This document shows positions 1-8,750 of a stretch of 64,000 nt of DNA, piece after piece. The notes under the pieces are model-generated. The model saw nothing but the letters and a program-made list of their open reading frames with translations, did not search any database and was not told the origin of the DNA. How positions within the stretch are numbered: the first letter of the stretch is position 1; the number at the start of each line of letters is the position of its first letter. Source of the DNA: Larkinella insperata (GTDB taxonomy: Bacteria > Bacteroidota > Bacteroidia > Cytophagales > Spirosomataceae); contig NZ_CP110973.1 of assembly GCF_026248825.1 (NCBI RefSeq), positions 930,001 through 994,000 of the forward strand. Direction: 5' to 3'. The translations under genes were made by a program, and so were the position numbers.

Positions 1-127
1 AAAGCGCCAGGGTGGCCGCCAGCGGAATACCCTGAATTTTTGCGTACGGCATCAACCCGGCGGCAAAACACAGCAGATAGGCGTACTTGGGTCCGCGAGG
101 GCCGATAAGAGCTGACAGGCAAAACAA
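1..127 (-). CDS. Possible start of a membrane protein (partial, runs off the window)
   Basis: The minus strand is open from an in-frame TAA (134-136) to the window edge. The only start after that stop is a TTG at 127; an internal ATG lies at 52. The 42 visible residues are hydrophobic (LSALIGPRGP, YAYLLCFAAGL), like the first membrane segments of an integral protein. It follows the DUF58 gene on the same strand by about 40 bases, so it could be the next gene of that operon. I recognise no family and the start is unsure; only the rest of the gene would settle it. Confidence 0.3.
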   Translation of the reverse strand, partial: MFCLSALIGPRGPKYAYLLCFAAGLMPYAKIQGIPLAATLAL

Positions 128-167
128 CTCGTTTTATGAAAAGTAGCCAAATACCTGTTGAGGGGGA

Positions 168-1079
168 TTACTTCATCTTGGTCCGTTTAACGAGGTAGCT
201 CGTCAGGATTTGGTCGAAGCCCTTGGCGATGTCGGCTTCAATGAAATCAATCCGGTATTGGCCGCAACGCAGTTTTAGTTCGTGGTAAAAACTCTTGACG
301 GCCTGCTGGTAGTTGTCGCGCACCTGATTCGGCTGGACCTTCACTTTCTCGCCCGTTTCCAGGTCGATAAATTCATAAGGGCGCTCGTCGAACGCAAAAT
401 CCTCTTCGGTTTTTTTGTCCGTCACGTGGAAGATCAGCACTTCGTGAAGGTTGTGGCGCAGGTGCTGCAGGGCCGAAAACAGGTGATCCACCTCGGAGAC
501 GTTTTCAAACATATCGCTGAAGATCACCACCAGGGAACGCTTGTTGATCTTCTCGGCCAGCTGGTGAATGACCTCGGCGGCTGACGTTTTCCGCTGGGGA
601 GCGGGCTGTTGCAGCAAATTACTGAGCTGCTGAAAAATTTTATGGACGTGCGAAGGTGTCGATTTGGTCTGCGTTTGCAGATCAATATTCTCCGCAAAAG
701 TGGTCAGGCTGACAGCATCTTTCTGGCGCTGCAATAAATACGCAATGCAGGCAGCCGCCAGAATGCTGAACGTGATCTTGCCGTAGCCCGGTTCGGGGTA
801 ATACATCGTCGACGACGTATCGAGCAGCAGGTGGCAACGCAGGTTAGTTTCTTCCTCAAACCGTTTGACAAACAAACGCTCGGTTTTGGCGTACACCTTC
901 CAGTCGATGTAGCGGGTACTTTCGCCGGTATTATAGAGCCGGTGTTCGGCAAATTCGACCGAAAAGCCGTGAAACGGAGACTTATGCAAACCGGTAATAA
1001 AGCCTTCCACCAACTGCCGGGCCAGAAACTCAACATTACCGTACTCCCGGACTTTGAGTAAATCTATTTGCGCTGCCAT
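168..1079 (-). CDS. DUF58 domain-containing protein (vWA-like)
   Basis: A 303-residue protein of the DUF58 family, usually encoded beside MoxR AAA ATPases. The family is thought to act with MoxR as metal-dependent adaptors or chaperones at the membrane. The DUF58 core with its tryptophan and basic residues is visible (YIDWKVYAKTERLFVKRFEEE, about residues 58-78). It is followed by a von Willebrand A-like fold with a MIDAS-type DTSSTM near residue 88 and a second acidic strand (VVIFSDMF) near residue 185. There is no signal peptide and no obvious membrane segment, so it is probably cytoplasmic. The MoxR partner is not in view; a hydrophobic partial ORF follows about 40 bases downstream. Confidence 0.9.
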   Translation of the reverse strand: MAAQIDLLKVREYGNVEFLARQLVEGFITGLHKSPFHGFSVEFAEHRLYNTGESTRYIDWKVYAKTERLFVKRFEEETNLRCHLLLDTSSTMYYPEPGYGKITFSILAAACIAYLLQRQKDAVSLTTFAENIDLQTQTKSTPSHVHKIFQQLSNLLQQPAPQRKTSAAEVIHQLAEKINKRSLVVIFSDMFENVSEVDHLFSALQHLRHNLHEVLIFHVTDKKTEEDFAFDERPYEFIDLETGEKVKVQPNQVRDNYQQAVKSFYHELKLRCGQYRIDFIEADIAKGFDQILTSYLVKRTKMK

Positions 1080-1234
1080 AGTCTAAAAATAAATATCGCG
1101 GCCGGGTCTTCCAACGGATGCATTTTGTTGGTTCGTAACCGGAACAACAATCGGCCTTGTGTCTGAAAGGCGTCCGGTGCAACTTACAAAATGTTTCCGA
1201 GATCCAGCCGCGATACGAAAACGTATTCCGCGCT

Positions 1235-1678
1235 CTAAATGTTGCCAGCGGGTACTACTACTTCAGGTTCCGTCGGAGCGAGTGCAACGGCCGCCGGAAT
1301 ACTCATCGCCCGTCTCTGCCCCACTACCCGGACGGCCACGTTGGCAATGCCCGAGCTGACCATTCCAATGGTTTTAGCCGCTCGGTAGGTCAGATCAATG
1401 ATACGGCCTTTGCGGTGGGGGCCCCGGTCGTTGATGCGAACGACAACGGACTGATTGTTTTGTAAATTGGTCACTTCGACCAGGGTATTCATGGGAAGAG
1501 AAGGGTGAGCTGCCGTGAGTTGATCACTTTGGTGGCGTTCTCCGCTGGTGGTTTTTTTCCCATGTAAGCGTTTTGCGTAGAAAGAAGCCTTTCCTTTCTG
1601 TATGAGACTCGAATGAGCCTCCGTCGGTTTCATTTTCATGCTGGTAAAAAGCAGCATGATCGTTACGATGATACTCAT
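1235..1678 (-). CDS. RlpA-like septal ring lytic transglycosylase domain protein
   Basis: A secreted double-psi beta-barrel protein of the RlpA family, whose members bind or cleave denuded peptidoglycan glycans. The start at 1678 gives an N-terminal signal (MSIIVTIMLLFTS); the longer reading from 1726 adds 16 polar residues in front of it and is less likely. The diagnostic core GKASFYAKRLHGKKTTSGE is followed by the barrel motifs TLVEVTNLQNNQSVVVRIND and RGPHRKGRIIDLTYRAA. The protein is only 147 residues and lacks the SPOR domain of E. coli RlpA, which is common for the short Bacteroidota forms. It is 155 bases upstream of the DUF58 gene, probably a separate unit. Confidence 0.88.
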   Translation of the reverse strand: MSIIVTIMLLFTSMKMKPTEAHSSLIQKGKASFYAKRLHGKKTTSGERHQSDQLTAAHPSLPMNTLVEVTNLQNNQSVVVRINDRGPHRKGRIIDLTYRAAKTIGMVSSGIANVAVRVVGQRRAMSIPAAVALAPTEPEVVVPAGNI

Positions 1679-1942
1679 ACAGTTTGGGGTTTGGTGGAAA
1701 ACAAAAAGAGGCTGAGCGTCAGACACATACGCCCCACCTCTTCCTGGAATACGATCATTCCTTATTTACAAAGATAACAGTAACTCCTTAAGAAGCAATA
1801 TGTTTTCCCTGTTTCACGGAGTCTTATACCAAAATCGTACCGATTAGGCCGTACGCTATGAAAATTAATTTGAGGCAAAGTTTTTGCTAGTTATACTAAT
1901 CCGACTATTTTAGCGTTTAAATCACCCAAACCACCAGAGATT

Positions 1943-2266
1943 GTGGAAGAAAAAGAGAAAGAAAAAATCTTTTCCAAGCGCGTAAGGGCCGGAAAACGTA
2001 CGTATTTTTTTGACGTTAAGTCCACCCGCGCTAACGACTACTATCTGACAATCACCGAAAGCCGTCGGCATCCGCAGGGTGACGGTTTCATTTATGAGAA
2101 GCACAAAATGTTTCTCTATAAAGAAGACTTCGACAAGTTTTCCGACGCCCTACACGATACCATCCAGTACATTAAAACGGAATTGATGCCCGACTTCGAC
2201 TTTTCTCAGTATAGTGCTAAGGATGAACTGGAAGACGTTGGTGGTAGTGATCTCAAGTGGGACTGA
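1943..2266 (+). CDS. DUF3276 family protein (PUR-alpha-like nucleic-acid binder)
   Basis: A 107-residue protein of DUF3276, a Bacteroidota/Spirochaete family with the PUR-alpha fold that binds single-stranded DNA or RNA. The conserved start IFSKRVRAGKRTYFFDVK and the block YYLTITESRR are present, followed by a phenylalanine-rich stretch and an acidic tail. The start is a GTG at 1943, chosen because homologues begin at this point (MEEKEKEKIF); no better ATG exists. A rho-independent terminator follows 26 bases after the stop, so it is probably transcribed alone. Confidence 0.85.
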   Translation: MEEKEKEKIFSKRVRAGKRTYFFDVKSTRANDYYLTITESRRHPQGDGFIYEKHKMFLYKEDFDKFSDALHDTIQYIKTELMPDFDFSQYSAKDELEDVGGSDLKWD

Positions 2267-2292
2267 TTCGCGCAAAGCTTCACTCGTAATTT

Positions 2293-2318
2293 GCCTCTGA
2301 TGCCCGGAGGCTTTTTTG
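2293..2318 (+). terminator. Rho-independent terminator after the DUF3276 gene
   Basis: GCCTC at 2293-2297 pairs with GAGGC at 2307-2311, followed by a run of six T. It lies directly downstream of the DUF3276 stop codon. Confidence 0.7.
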
Positions 2319-2357
2319 TTTTTCGCCCCTGAATGTCCGAACTTTGCGGAATAATTG

Positions 2358-2451
2358 TGGATGAGTGAATGATAGAATGAGTGAATAGAACCAACGATCA
2401 CACTTTTGTGGCGAACCTATTCACCCATCCGCTCATTCACTCATTCACCCA
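2358..2451. repeat. Imperfect inverted repeat built from GTGAATGA units
   Basis: The left arm (about 2358-2388) and right arm (about 2417-2451) are imperfect reverse complements made of degenerate GAATGAGT / ATTCACTC units around a central loop of about 28 bases. Transcribed, it would fold into a long hairpin in front of ychF. It may be a simple-sequence expansion, a leader structure, or a small dispersed repeat; copies elsewhere in the genome would decide. Confidence 0.6.
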
Positions 2452-2484
2452 TCGTACCGGCGACCCGGTCAAAATTAGAAATTC

Positions 2485-3588
2485 ATGAGTTTACAATGCG
2501 GTATTGTTGGGCTGCCTAACGTCGGGAAGTCCACGCTGTTTAATGCCATTTCGAGCGGAAAAGCCGAAGCTGCTAACTACCCGTTCTGTACCATAGATCC
2601 CAACGTCGGTGTTGTGACGGTTCCCGACGAGCGGCTGAATACGCTGGAAAGCCTGGTGAACCCCCAGAAGGTGGTGCCCACCATCATCGAGTTTGTCGAC
2701 ATCGCCGGGCTGGTGAAAGGGGCCAGCCAGGGACAGGGCCTGGGCAACAAGTTTCTGGCCAACATCCGGGAGGTTGACGCCATCGTCCACGTGATTCGCT
2801 GCTTCGAAGACGATAACATTGTTCACGTCGAAGGACGCGTTGATCCGCTGTTTGATAAGGAAATCATCGACGCCGAGCTGCAACTGAAAGACCTCGAGTC
2901 GGTGGACCGTAAAGTTCAGCGCACCGAGAAAGCCGCCCGCGCCAGTGGCGATGCCAAAGCCAAGGCCGAGCTGGAAACGCTGCTGAAATACAAGAAAGCG
3001 CTGGAAGCCGGCCAGAACGCCCGCGCCGTGGATGCGACGCCCGAAGAAAGTCAGGCCGCCGTTGGTGAACTTCAGTTGCTGACCATCAAACCGGTTATTT
3101 ACGTAGCCAACGTTGACGAAAAATCGCTGCCCGACGGCAACCAGTATTCCGATCGACTGAAAGAAATGGCCAAAGCGGAGGGCGCGGAAGTGGTTGTGGT
3201 TTGTGCCGCCATTGAGGCTCAGATTGCCGAAATAGAAGATCCCGAAGAACGCCAGCTGTTTCTGGAGGAATACGGTTTGCAGGAATCCGGTCTGGACCGG
3301 CTCATCAAAGCGTCATACCGCCTGCTGAACCTGATCACCTACTTCACGGCGGGGGTCAAGGAAGTTCGGGCCTGGACGATTCAGCGCGGCTGGAAAGCTC
3401 CGCAGGCTGCGGGTGTGATTCACTCCGATTTTGAGAAGCATTTCATCCGGGCGCAGGTTATTAAAATTCCGGATTTTGTGCAGTACAAATCGCAGGCCGC
3501 CGTCCGGGAAGCCGGGAAGCTGTCGGTCGAAGGCAAGGAATACGTCGTGGAAGACGGCGACGTGATGGAATTTTTACACAGTGCATAA
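2485..3588 (+). CDS. ychF: Redox-regulated ATPase YchF
   Basis: A universally conserved Obg-family P-loop protein of 367 residues that prefers ATP to GTP and associates with the ribosome. Seen: G1 GLPNVGKST at residues 8-16, the G3 DIAG region (VDIAGLVKGAS, about 72-82), the NVDE form of G4 that marks the ATP-preferring YchF branch, a central helical insertion, and a C-terminal TGS domain ending in DGDVMEFLHSA. The length matches the family. It is followed by a strong terminator and looks like a single-gene unit. Confidence 0.97.
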   Translation: MSLQCGIVGLPNVGKSTLFNAISSGKAEAANYPFCTIDPNVGVVTVPDERLNTLESLVNPQKVVPTIIEFVDIAGLVKGASQGQGLGNKFLANIREVDAIVHVIRCFEDDNIVHVEGRVDPLFDKEIIDAELQLKDLESVDRKVQRTEKAARASGDAKAKAELETLLKYKKALEAGQNARAVDATPEESQAAVGELQLLTIKPVIYVANVDEKSLPDGNQYSDRLKEMAKAEGAEVVVVCAAIEAQIAEIEDPEERQLFLEEYGLQESGLDRLIKASYRLLNLITYFTAGVKEVRAWTIQRGWKAPQAAGVIHSDFEKHFIRAQVIKIPDFVQYKSQAAVREAGKLSVEGKEYVVEDGDVMEFLHSA

Positions 3589-3592
3589 CAAC

Positions 3593-3617
3593 AGCGGGCT
3601 TCGGCCCGCTTTTTTTT
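3593..3617 (+). terminator. Rho-independent terminator after ychF
   Basis: AGCGGG at 3593-3598 pairs with CCCGCT at 3605-3610 around a C-TTCG-G tetraloop, followed by eight T. It ends only about 10 bases before the ATG of the next gene, so that gene has almost no leader of its own unless it depends on read-through. Confidence 0.85.
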
Positions 3618-3627
3618 AGCAATCAGT

Positions 3628-4455
3628 ATGGCTGATGTAGCCGCCCAACCTGCCCGCCCCGACCGGTTTCGCGACGTACCGCTGTTTCTGGTCCTGATTC
3701 CGCTCATCAACGTCCTCAATTATTACCTCACGTACACCAACATCCCGTCGGGCTGGCGGCTTCCGGCGACATTTCTGATCGACACGCTTCAGGGCTATGC
3801 GGCCTGGCTGATCATCCGGCTGCTCATTCAACGGCTCGATGAACGGTTTCCCTACCAGCAAAGGTTTGCCCGGCGCATCGTCTTGCAGTGCCTGCTCACA
3901 TCGGTTGCCGGGGTGCTGGTGATCGCGGTTTCGACGGAAATCATCAACTTTCTGGCGACCGACAAACCCGTTCCGCGCACGTTTTACACGCACGACATTT
4001 TTATTTTCTTTATCTGGATTCTGGCCGTCAACGGTATTTACATCGGCGCCCATTTTTACCACCAGTTTCAGCTGGCCGACCTGACGAAACTCGAAGCCCT
4101 CCGCATCCGGCAGGAGGGCTTCAGGGTCCGTTCGGGCAAACAGAACGTTGCGGTTCCTTTCGACGAAATTGCCGGGTTTTATGTCGACGATGCCTACACG
4201 ATGCTCCTGACCAGTCAGCAGAAACGCTACGTGATCGATCAGTCGCTGGATAAACTGGAAGAAGAACTTCCGTCTGAATGGTTTTTTCGACTCAACCGCC
4301 AGTTTATTCTCCACCGTCAAACGCTGGCGGGTTTCGACCGGATCGAGAACGGTAAACTCAATGTCCGACTAAAATCCACACCCGGCTTTCCGCAGGCCAT
4401 TCAGGTCAGCCGCACCAAGGCTCCGGCGTTTAAAAAATGGTTTACCGCCGACTAA
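3628..4455 (+). CDS. Membrane-anchored LytTR-family transcriptional regulator
   Basis: A 275-residue protein with about four hydrophobic segments in the N-terminal half (for example VPLFLVLIPLINVLNYYL and DIFIFFIWILAVNGIYIG). The C-terminal LytTR DNA-binding domain (about 165-270) shows VPFDEIAGFYVDDAYTMLLT and FFRLNRQFILHRQTLAGF. It lacks a receiver domain, so it probably senses a membrane signal directly. Membrane LytTR proteins often control small adjacent gene sets; the secreted protein and the serine hydrolase just downstream on the same strand are plausible targets. The ATG follows the ychF terminator by about 10 bases. Confidence 0.85.
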   Translation: MADVAAQPARPDRFRDVPLFLVLIPLINVLNYYLTYTNIPSGWRLPATFLIDTLQGYAAWLIIRLLIQRLDERFPYQQRFARRIVLQCLLTSVAGVLVIAVSTEIINFLATDKPVPRTFYTHDIFIFFIWILAVNGIYIGAHFYHQFQLADLTKLEALRIRQEGFRVRSGKQNVAVPFDEIAGFYVDDAYTMLLTSQQKRYVIDQSLDKLEEELPSEWFFRLNRQFILHRQTLAGFDRIENGKLNVRLKSTPGFPQAIQVSRTKAPAFKKWFTAD

Positions 4456-4568
4456 TTCCGGCAACACTTCACGGTAATTTTTGCTACACTTCACCGAAAA
4501 ACGGTCTTCCCGACGATAATCAGGCGGTTTCGGCGACGGTATTTTGCAGAGCCAAAAATTACCGCACC

Positions 4569-5177
4569 ATGATCAAATCGTTTTTATTCAACCTCCTTCT
4601 CTACCTCTTGACGAGCCTGCTGCCGGTTACGGCCCAACCCGGCTCGTCAGCCGAACGCCCGAAACGCGACTGGCCGCTTGTGGTCAGCCTGCAGTTTCAG
4701 TCGGTTTCCATGCCGTTTCGGGACCTCAAAAGCACCTTCTCCAATATCGGCATCAGCCTGGGTACCGAGGTTGCTTACAACCGCCGGGGCAATCTGCTCC
4801 AGCAGGTTCAGGTCGGCTTTTTCCGAAACGCCAACGCGGGCAACGGCCTGTTTATCCATACGCAGGCTGCTTACCGCCCGCGGTTCGGACCGGTCTATAC
4901 GGAAGTCAAAGCGGGGCTGGGCTACCAGCTTGCCTTTCACCCGAATACCACGCTCCGGTTCAGAAACGGCGAATGGCAACCGGCTAATCAGGTCGGAAAA
5001 GGGATGCTGTTGGTGCCGGTCGGCGTTTCGCTGGGCTATCGGGGTTTGAAGACCAGACCGACGTTTGAGCCTTTTGTCAGCTATCAGTTTTTTGTGCTGC
5101 AGGGCTACAACCCCGACGTTCCCCTCCTGCCCAACCAGTTGATTCAGGTCGGCTCCCGAATCCATCTTTCGCACTAA
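4569..5177 (+). CDS. Secreted protein of unknown function (outer-membrane barrel-like)
   Basis: A 202-residue protein with a clear signal peptide (MIKSFLFNLLLYLLTSLLPVTAQ). The rest alternates hydrophobic and polar residues in short strands (LLQQVQVGFFRNA, VYTEVKAGLGYQLAF, GMLLVPVGVSLGYR) and ends in a short polar strand, like small outer-membrane beta-barrels of Bacteroidota. The start at 4569 was chosen because the signal peptide begins there; the frame is open back to 4437 but that part overlaps the LytTR gene and is unlike a protein. No named family recognised. Confidence 0.7.
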   Translation: MIKSFLFNLLLYLLTSLLPVTAQPGSSAERPKRDWPLVVSLQFQSVSMPFRDLKSTFSNIGISLGTEVAYNRRGNLLQQVQVGFFRNANAGNGLFIHTQAAYRPRFGPVYTEVKAGLGYQLAFHPNTTLRFRNGEWQPANQVGKGMLLVPVGVSLGYRGLKTRPTFEPFVSYQFFVLQGYNPDVPLLPNQLIQVGSRIHLSH

Positions 5178-5196
5178 TTTACCCACCCCATTTTAC

Positions 5197-6357
5197 ATGA
5201 AGTCTTTTTTAATCACGGCCCTGTTGGTGGGGCTCCTCTCCTGCACACCCAACGACTACGCCGTTCCAACGGTTTCCTGTCTGGAATCGACACCCGTTAA
5301 CTCTAATTATTCCAAAGCGCAGGCCATTCAGGAACTATTAAACCAGTACACGGCCGAAGGCATTCCGGGGCTTGCGGTGGCCGTTTACACCCCGCAGGAG
5401 GGCTATTGGGCGGGGGCGGCTGGCTACGCCCGGCTGGAAGATAAAACCGCCCTGCAAATCTGTCATTTGCAATACGGCCAGAGCGTTGCCAAAACCTACA
5501 CGGCCGTTGGCATCCTGAAACTGGTGGAAGCCGGTAAACTGGAACTGGATGCACCCATTACGAAGTACCTGCCCGCTCACCTCACCGACTACATTACCGA
5601 TGCGGCCACGATAACGGTTCGGATGCTGCTCAACCACACATCGGGCATTCCGGGTTACTCGCTCGACAACGATTACGTGACGGTTTTGCTACAACATCCC
5701 CTGCGGACGTTTACCGCCGAAGCTTACCTGTCGTACATCCGGAAAGCGCCGTTGCGGTTCAAGCCCGGCCTTTATTTCGAGTACTCTGACACCAATTACC
5801 TGCTGCTGGCGCAGATTGCCAACCACGTTCACGGCAATTACGACCAGTTGATTCAGGAAAGCATCCTGACCCCGCTGAACCTGCGCCAAACGTTCTACGA
5901 CAACATGCAGCAGCAACCAAATCTCGTCAACAGCTATTTCGACCGGTTTGGCGACGGCAGGCTGGAAAACGTTTCTCAAATGCAGCAGGCTAACGTTAAT
6001 TCACTGATGGGCGACGACGGGATAACGGCCTCCCCGCTGGACTACATCAAATTTCTGCAAGGGCTCTTTTCCGGCCAGTTGCTGTCCCAAAAAAGCCTGG
6101 TTGCCATGACCACCTGGATCAACAATAAGGACGGGAGGCCCAATTATGGTATGGGCCTGTACTACAGTCATTTAGCTAATCAGGTCGCTTATGGCCATGG
6201 CGGAGCAGGTCTGGGTGCGGGGTGTGCGCTCTATTATTTTCCCGAGAAAAATATCTACGTCTTTCTGGGTACCAACCTGGGTACGCTGACCGACGGGCCG
6301 TACGTCCGTAAAGTGGGCGAAATGCGCGATAAACTATTGGATCTGCTGCTAAAATAA
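5197..6357 (+). CDS. Serine hydrolase, beta-lactamase / D-Ala-D-Ala carboxypeptidase type lipoprotein
   Basis: A 386-residue class C beta-lactamase-like hydrolase. A lipobox (LLVGLLSC) near residues 9-16 predicts a lipoprotein. Catalytic motifs are visible: SVAK (SxxK) near residue 97, YSDTN (the Y-x-N element) near 196, and HGG near 334 in place of KTG, as is usual in the esterase/peptidase branch. The substrate cannot be deduced: peptidoglycan stem peptides, D-amino-acid peptides or esters are all possible. It starts 19 bases after the secreted-protein gene, probably the same transcript. Confidence 0.9.
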   Translation: MKSFLITALLVGLLSCTPNDYAVPTVSCLESTPVNSNYSKAQAIQELLNQYTAEGIPGLAVAVYTPQEGYWAGAAGYARLEDKTALQICHLQYGQSVAKTYTAVGILKLVEAGKLELDAPITKYLPAHLTDYITDAATITVRMLLNHTSGIPGYSLDNDYVTVLLQHPLRTFTAEAYLSYIRKAPLRFKPGLYFEYSDTNYLLLAQIANHVHGNYDQLIQESILTPLNLRQTFYDNMQQQPNLVNSYFDRFGDGRLENVSQMQQANVNSLMGDDGITASPLDYIKFLQGLFSGQLLSQKSLVAMTTWINNKDGRPNYGMGLYYSHLANQVAYGHGGAGLGAGCALYYFPEKNIYVFLGTNLGTLTDGPYVRKVGEMRDKLLDLLLK

Positions 6358-6358
6358 C

Positions 6359-7675
6359 TCACTTCCGCTTGTTGTAACCGATTCGCCGGTAACCGACCAA
6401 CTGATCGGCCCGCGCAGCCGGTGGGCGGTGATACACAAAGAGTTCGTAATCGTTTTCCGTCTCCGAATAATTGCCTTCTATCAGCATCTCGTTGCCCGTC
6501 AGGTTCATACCCGAGCGGGTGACGGGCGGTGGTATGCCTTTCACGGAATAGTTGTAATTGTAAACGCCCTGCTTCAACGGAATCTCGGCCTGATAGGCCC
6601 GCAAGTCCGGCATGTACGTCATGCGGTTGAGATTATCCAGCCGCCAGAAATTGAAGGCGCTGTTTACATACACCTCCGCGTTGGCCAGTTCGTCCATGCG
6701 CAGCGTGAAAACCGTCGTGATGTAATCGGCCTGGGTAGCACCGATGCGGGTTTCCAAAATATCAATCACGTACTGCCCGTTGAAATCGTCGGTCTGAACG
6801 TAGGCCCCTACACTGCGTATCCCATCGGGGTTAACGAAAGCCGTGTTACGGTCGTCCCGCCGTTCGACCTGCTGGATGTAATTTCCGCGCGACAATACCG
6901 TCCGGGTGTCGAAATACCGGTATTCATTGCCGCCGGGGAAGGTGTTCTTCAAATCGAAAATCCGGTACTCCAGGATGTTGTCAAACGCCCGGACGTTGGT
7001 GGGGCGCAGGCCCGTGATCACGCGGTCGTCACGGTAATTCTGCCGGACAACGATTTTCAGGTCTTCCTGCGGAGAAATAAGCGGATAACCCCGGTAACTA
7101 ATCTCAAAATTGATCTGCTGGTCAGTAAACCGCTGCTGCGGATCATTGGCAAACTGCACCGTAGCCGCCAGCCCCACGCGGTTGACGTAGGTGACAAACC
7201 GGCGGCTGAAGTAAACCTGCCGCGGGTTGCGCTCGTTATAAACCACCAGCACGTAATTGCCCGGCAGCTTCATCTTCGGGACCGGAAACCGGTAGTGGTA
7301 ATACGGTATTTTGGTGTTCTGCGAAATCTGGTAATCCTGAATTGGGTAATCGTTGTATTCGTAGGTAAACTCAATATCGCTCAGGATAGACTGCTGCCAG
7401 TCGGCGTTGCAATGCACAAACTTTGCCCGAAACGGCCGGTAGTCGGCCGTCAGGTCGTCAAATTCCAGCATCAGCTGGGTGTTGGTTGCCTGATCAATAA
7501 CGGGTGGGTTGAGCGTTTGCGCCGGGTCGGTCAGGTCGCTGCCAATGACGGGGTACAGCAGTACGGTTTTGATGGTATTATCAAAAATACGATCTTCCGT
7601 CGGCAGTTTCTGGGCGGAAACCCGCACCAGCGTCAGGACGTTCAGCAATAGAAAAAAAGGAAAGAATGGCTTCAT
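6359..7675 (-). CDS. DUF5103 protein, type IX secretion plug-domain family
   Basis: A 438-residue protein of DUF5103, annotated as the plug protein of the type IX secretion translocon in structural work on the SprA complex. A signal peptide (FPFFLLLNVLTLVRVSAQ) is followed by the family pattern RIFDNTIKTVLLYP, LMLEFDDLTADYRPFRAKF, HCNADWQ and an NDYPIQDYQ stretch. The C-terminal half is beta-rich and ends with DYELFVYHRPP. It is divergent from the bestrophin gene. No other T9SS genes are in view, as expected because they are scattered in Bacteroidota. Confidence 0.92.
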   Translation of the reverse strand: MKPFFPFFLLLNVLTLVRVSAQKLPTEDRIFDNTIKTVLLYPVIGSDLTDPAQTLNPPVIDQATNTQLMLEFDDLTADYRPFRAKFVHCNADWQQSILSDIEFTYEYNDYPIQDYQISQNTKIPYYHYRFPVPKMKLPGNYVLVVYNERNPRQVYFSRRFVTYVNRVGLAATVQFANDPQQRFTDQQINFEISYRGYPLISPQEDLKIVVRQNYRDDRVITGLRPTNVRAFDNILEYRIFDLKNTFPGGNEYRYFDTRTVLSRGNYIQQVERRDDRNTAFVNPDGIRSVGAYVQTDDFNGQYVIDILETRIGATQADYITTVFTLRMDELANAEVYVNSAFNFWRLDNLNRMTYMPDLRAYQAEIPLKQGVYNYNYSVKGIPPPVTRSGMNLTGNEMLIEGNYSETENDYELFVYHRPPAARADQLVGYRRIGYNKRK

Positions 7676-7742
7676 ACGGATAGAATCTCATGAGTATGAA
7701 CGAAATTTGGACCTCAGAGTTATACAAAACCAGACTACTGTT

Positions 7743-8690
7743 TTGAGAAAGAAAGATATAAACTCCGAATCGCTCGTCACGTATAACCCCAAAGAATGGC
7801 TGCGGTTTCTGATTAACTTCCCCAGGGCCGACACCGTTCGCAAACTATTGCCCTACCTAGGGCTCATGGCGATGTATTCGCTGCTGGTGGCGTTTCTGAT
7901 TCTGGAGGTGTTGGGATTGAAAGACAACTCCGATCTGAAGCAAATCTCGCTGATGCACTCGCTGCTGGGGTTTGTAATTTCGATGCTGCTGGTTTTCCGG
8001 ACCAATACGGCTTACGATCGCTGGTGGGAAGGCCGTCGGCAGTGGGGTGCGCTGGTCAATAACAGCCGGAACCTGGCCCTGAAACTGGACCCTTTGCTGG
8101 ACGCAACGGAAGAGCGGGATTTCTTCCGGACGATGATCCCCAACTTTGCCTACGCGATGAAAAACCACCTGCGCGCGGGGTTCATTGAACGGGAGTTTAT
8201 CGAGTCACCCCTGTTTCACCTGACCGACCTAAGACGGAGTGATCACATTCCGGCCCAGATCTCGGCGGCCATTATCCGCAAAGTTTACGAGCTTCAGCGG
8301 AGGGGGGTGCTGCTGCCGGAACACCTGATTTTTCTCAATCCGGAGCTACTGAGTTTCATGGACATCTGCGGGGCCTGCGAACGGATTCATAAAACGCCCA
8401 TACCGTACTCGTACAGCTCGTTCCTGAAGAAATTCATTTTCATTTACTGCATTACACTACCGCTGGGCTACGTTTTCAACCTCCACTACCTCGTCATTCC
8501 GTTCGTTGTCTTTATCTTTTACGTGCTGGCGAGTCTGGAAGTTATTGCGGAGGAAATTGAAGATCCGTTTGGAACCGATGCCAACGATTTGCCCGCCGAA
8601 ACGATCTGTACCAACATCCGGAATTCGGTTCAGCAACTGATGCCGGTGCTGCCACCGGCCTCCCCCACGATTTCCGGCGGCCAGTCCTGA
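7743..8690 (+). CDS. Bestrophin-family anion channel protein
   Basis: A membrane protein of about 315 residues of the bestrophin / UPF0187 family, pentameric anion-selective channels. Seen: PKEWLRFLINFPRADTVRKL at the N-terminus, the SLLGFVISMLLVFRTNTAYDRWWEGR signature split over the second membrane segment (NTAYDRWWEGRR), and a C-terminal SLEVIAEEIEDPFGTDANDL block. The start is uncertain: the frame stays open upstream into the divergent DUF5103 gene but has no ATG outside it. TTG at 7743 (before RKKDINSES) gives the normal family length; a TTG near 7707 is the alternative. Confidence 0.88.
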   Translation: MRKKDINSESLVTYNPKEWLRFLINFPRADTVRKLLPYLGLMAMYSLLVAFLILEVLGLKDNSDLKQISLMHSLLGFVISMLLVFRTNTAYDRWWEGRRQWGALVNNSRNLALKLDPLLDATEERDFFRTMIPNFAYAMKNHLRAGFIEREFIESPLFHLTDLRRSDHIPAQISAAIIRKVYELQRRGVLLPEHLIFLNPELLSFMDICGACERIHKTPIPYSYSSFLKKFIFIYCITLPLGYVFNLHYLVIPFVVFIFYVLASLEVIAEEIEDPFGTDANDLPAETICTNIRNSVQQLMPVLPPASPTISGGQS

Positions 8691-8750
8691 GTGATAGGTA
8701 CGGCCCCGAATCGGGGGGGAGTCAATGATCGGTGTAGTTGAAGGTTTGGC

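Noticed and set aside
4437..4568. Upstream extension of the secreted protein at 4569
   Set aside because: It overlaps the LytTR gene and would bury the signal peptide in the middle of the protein.
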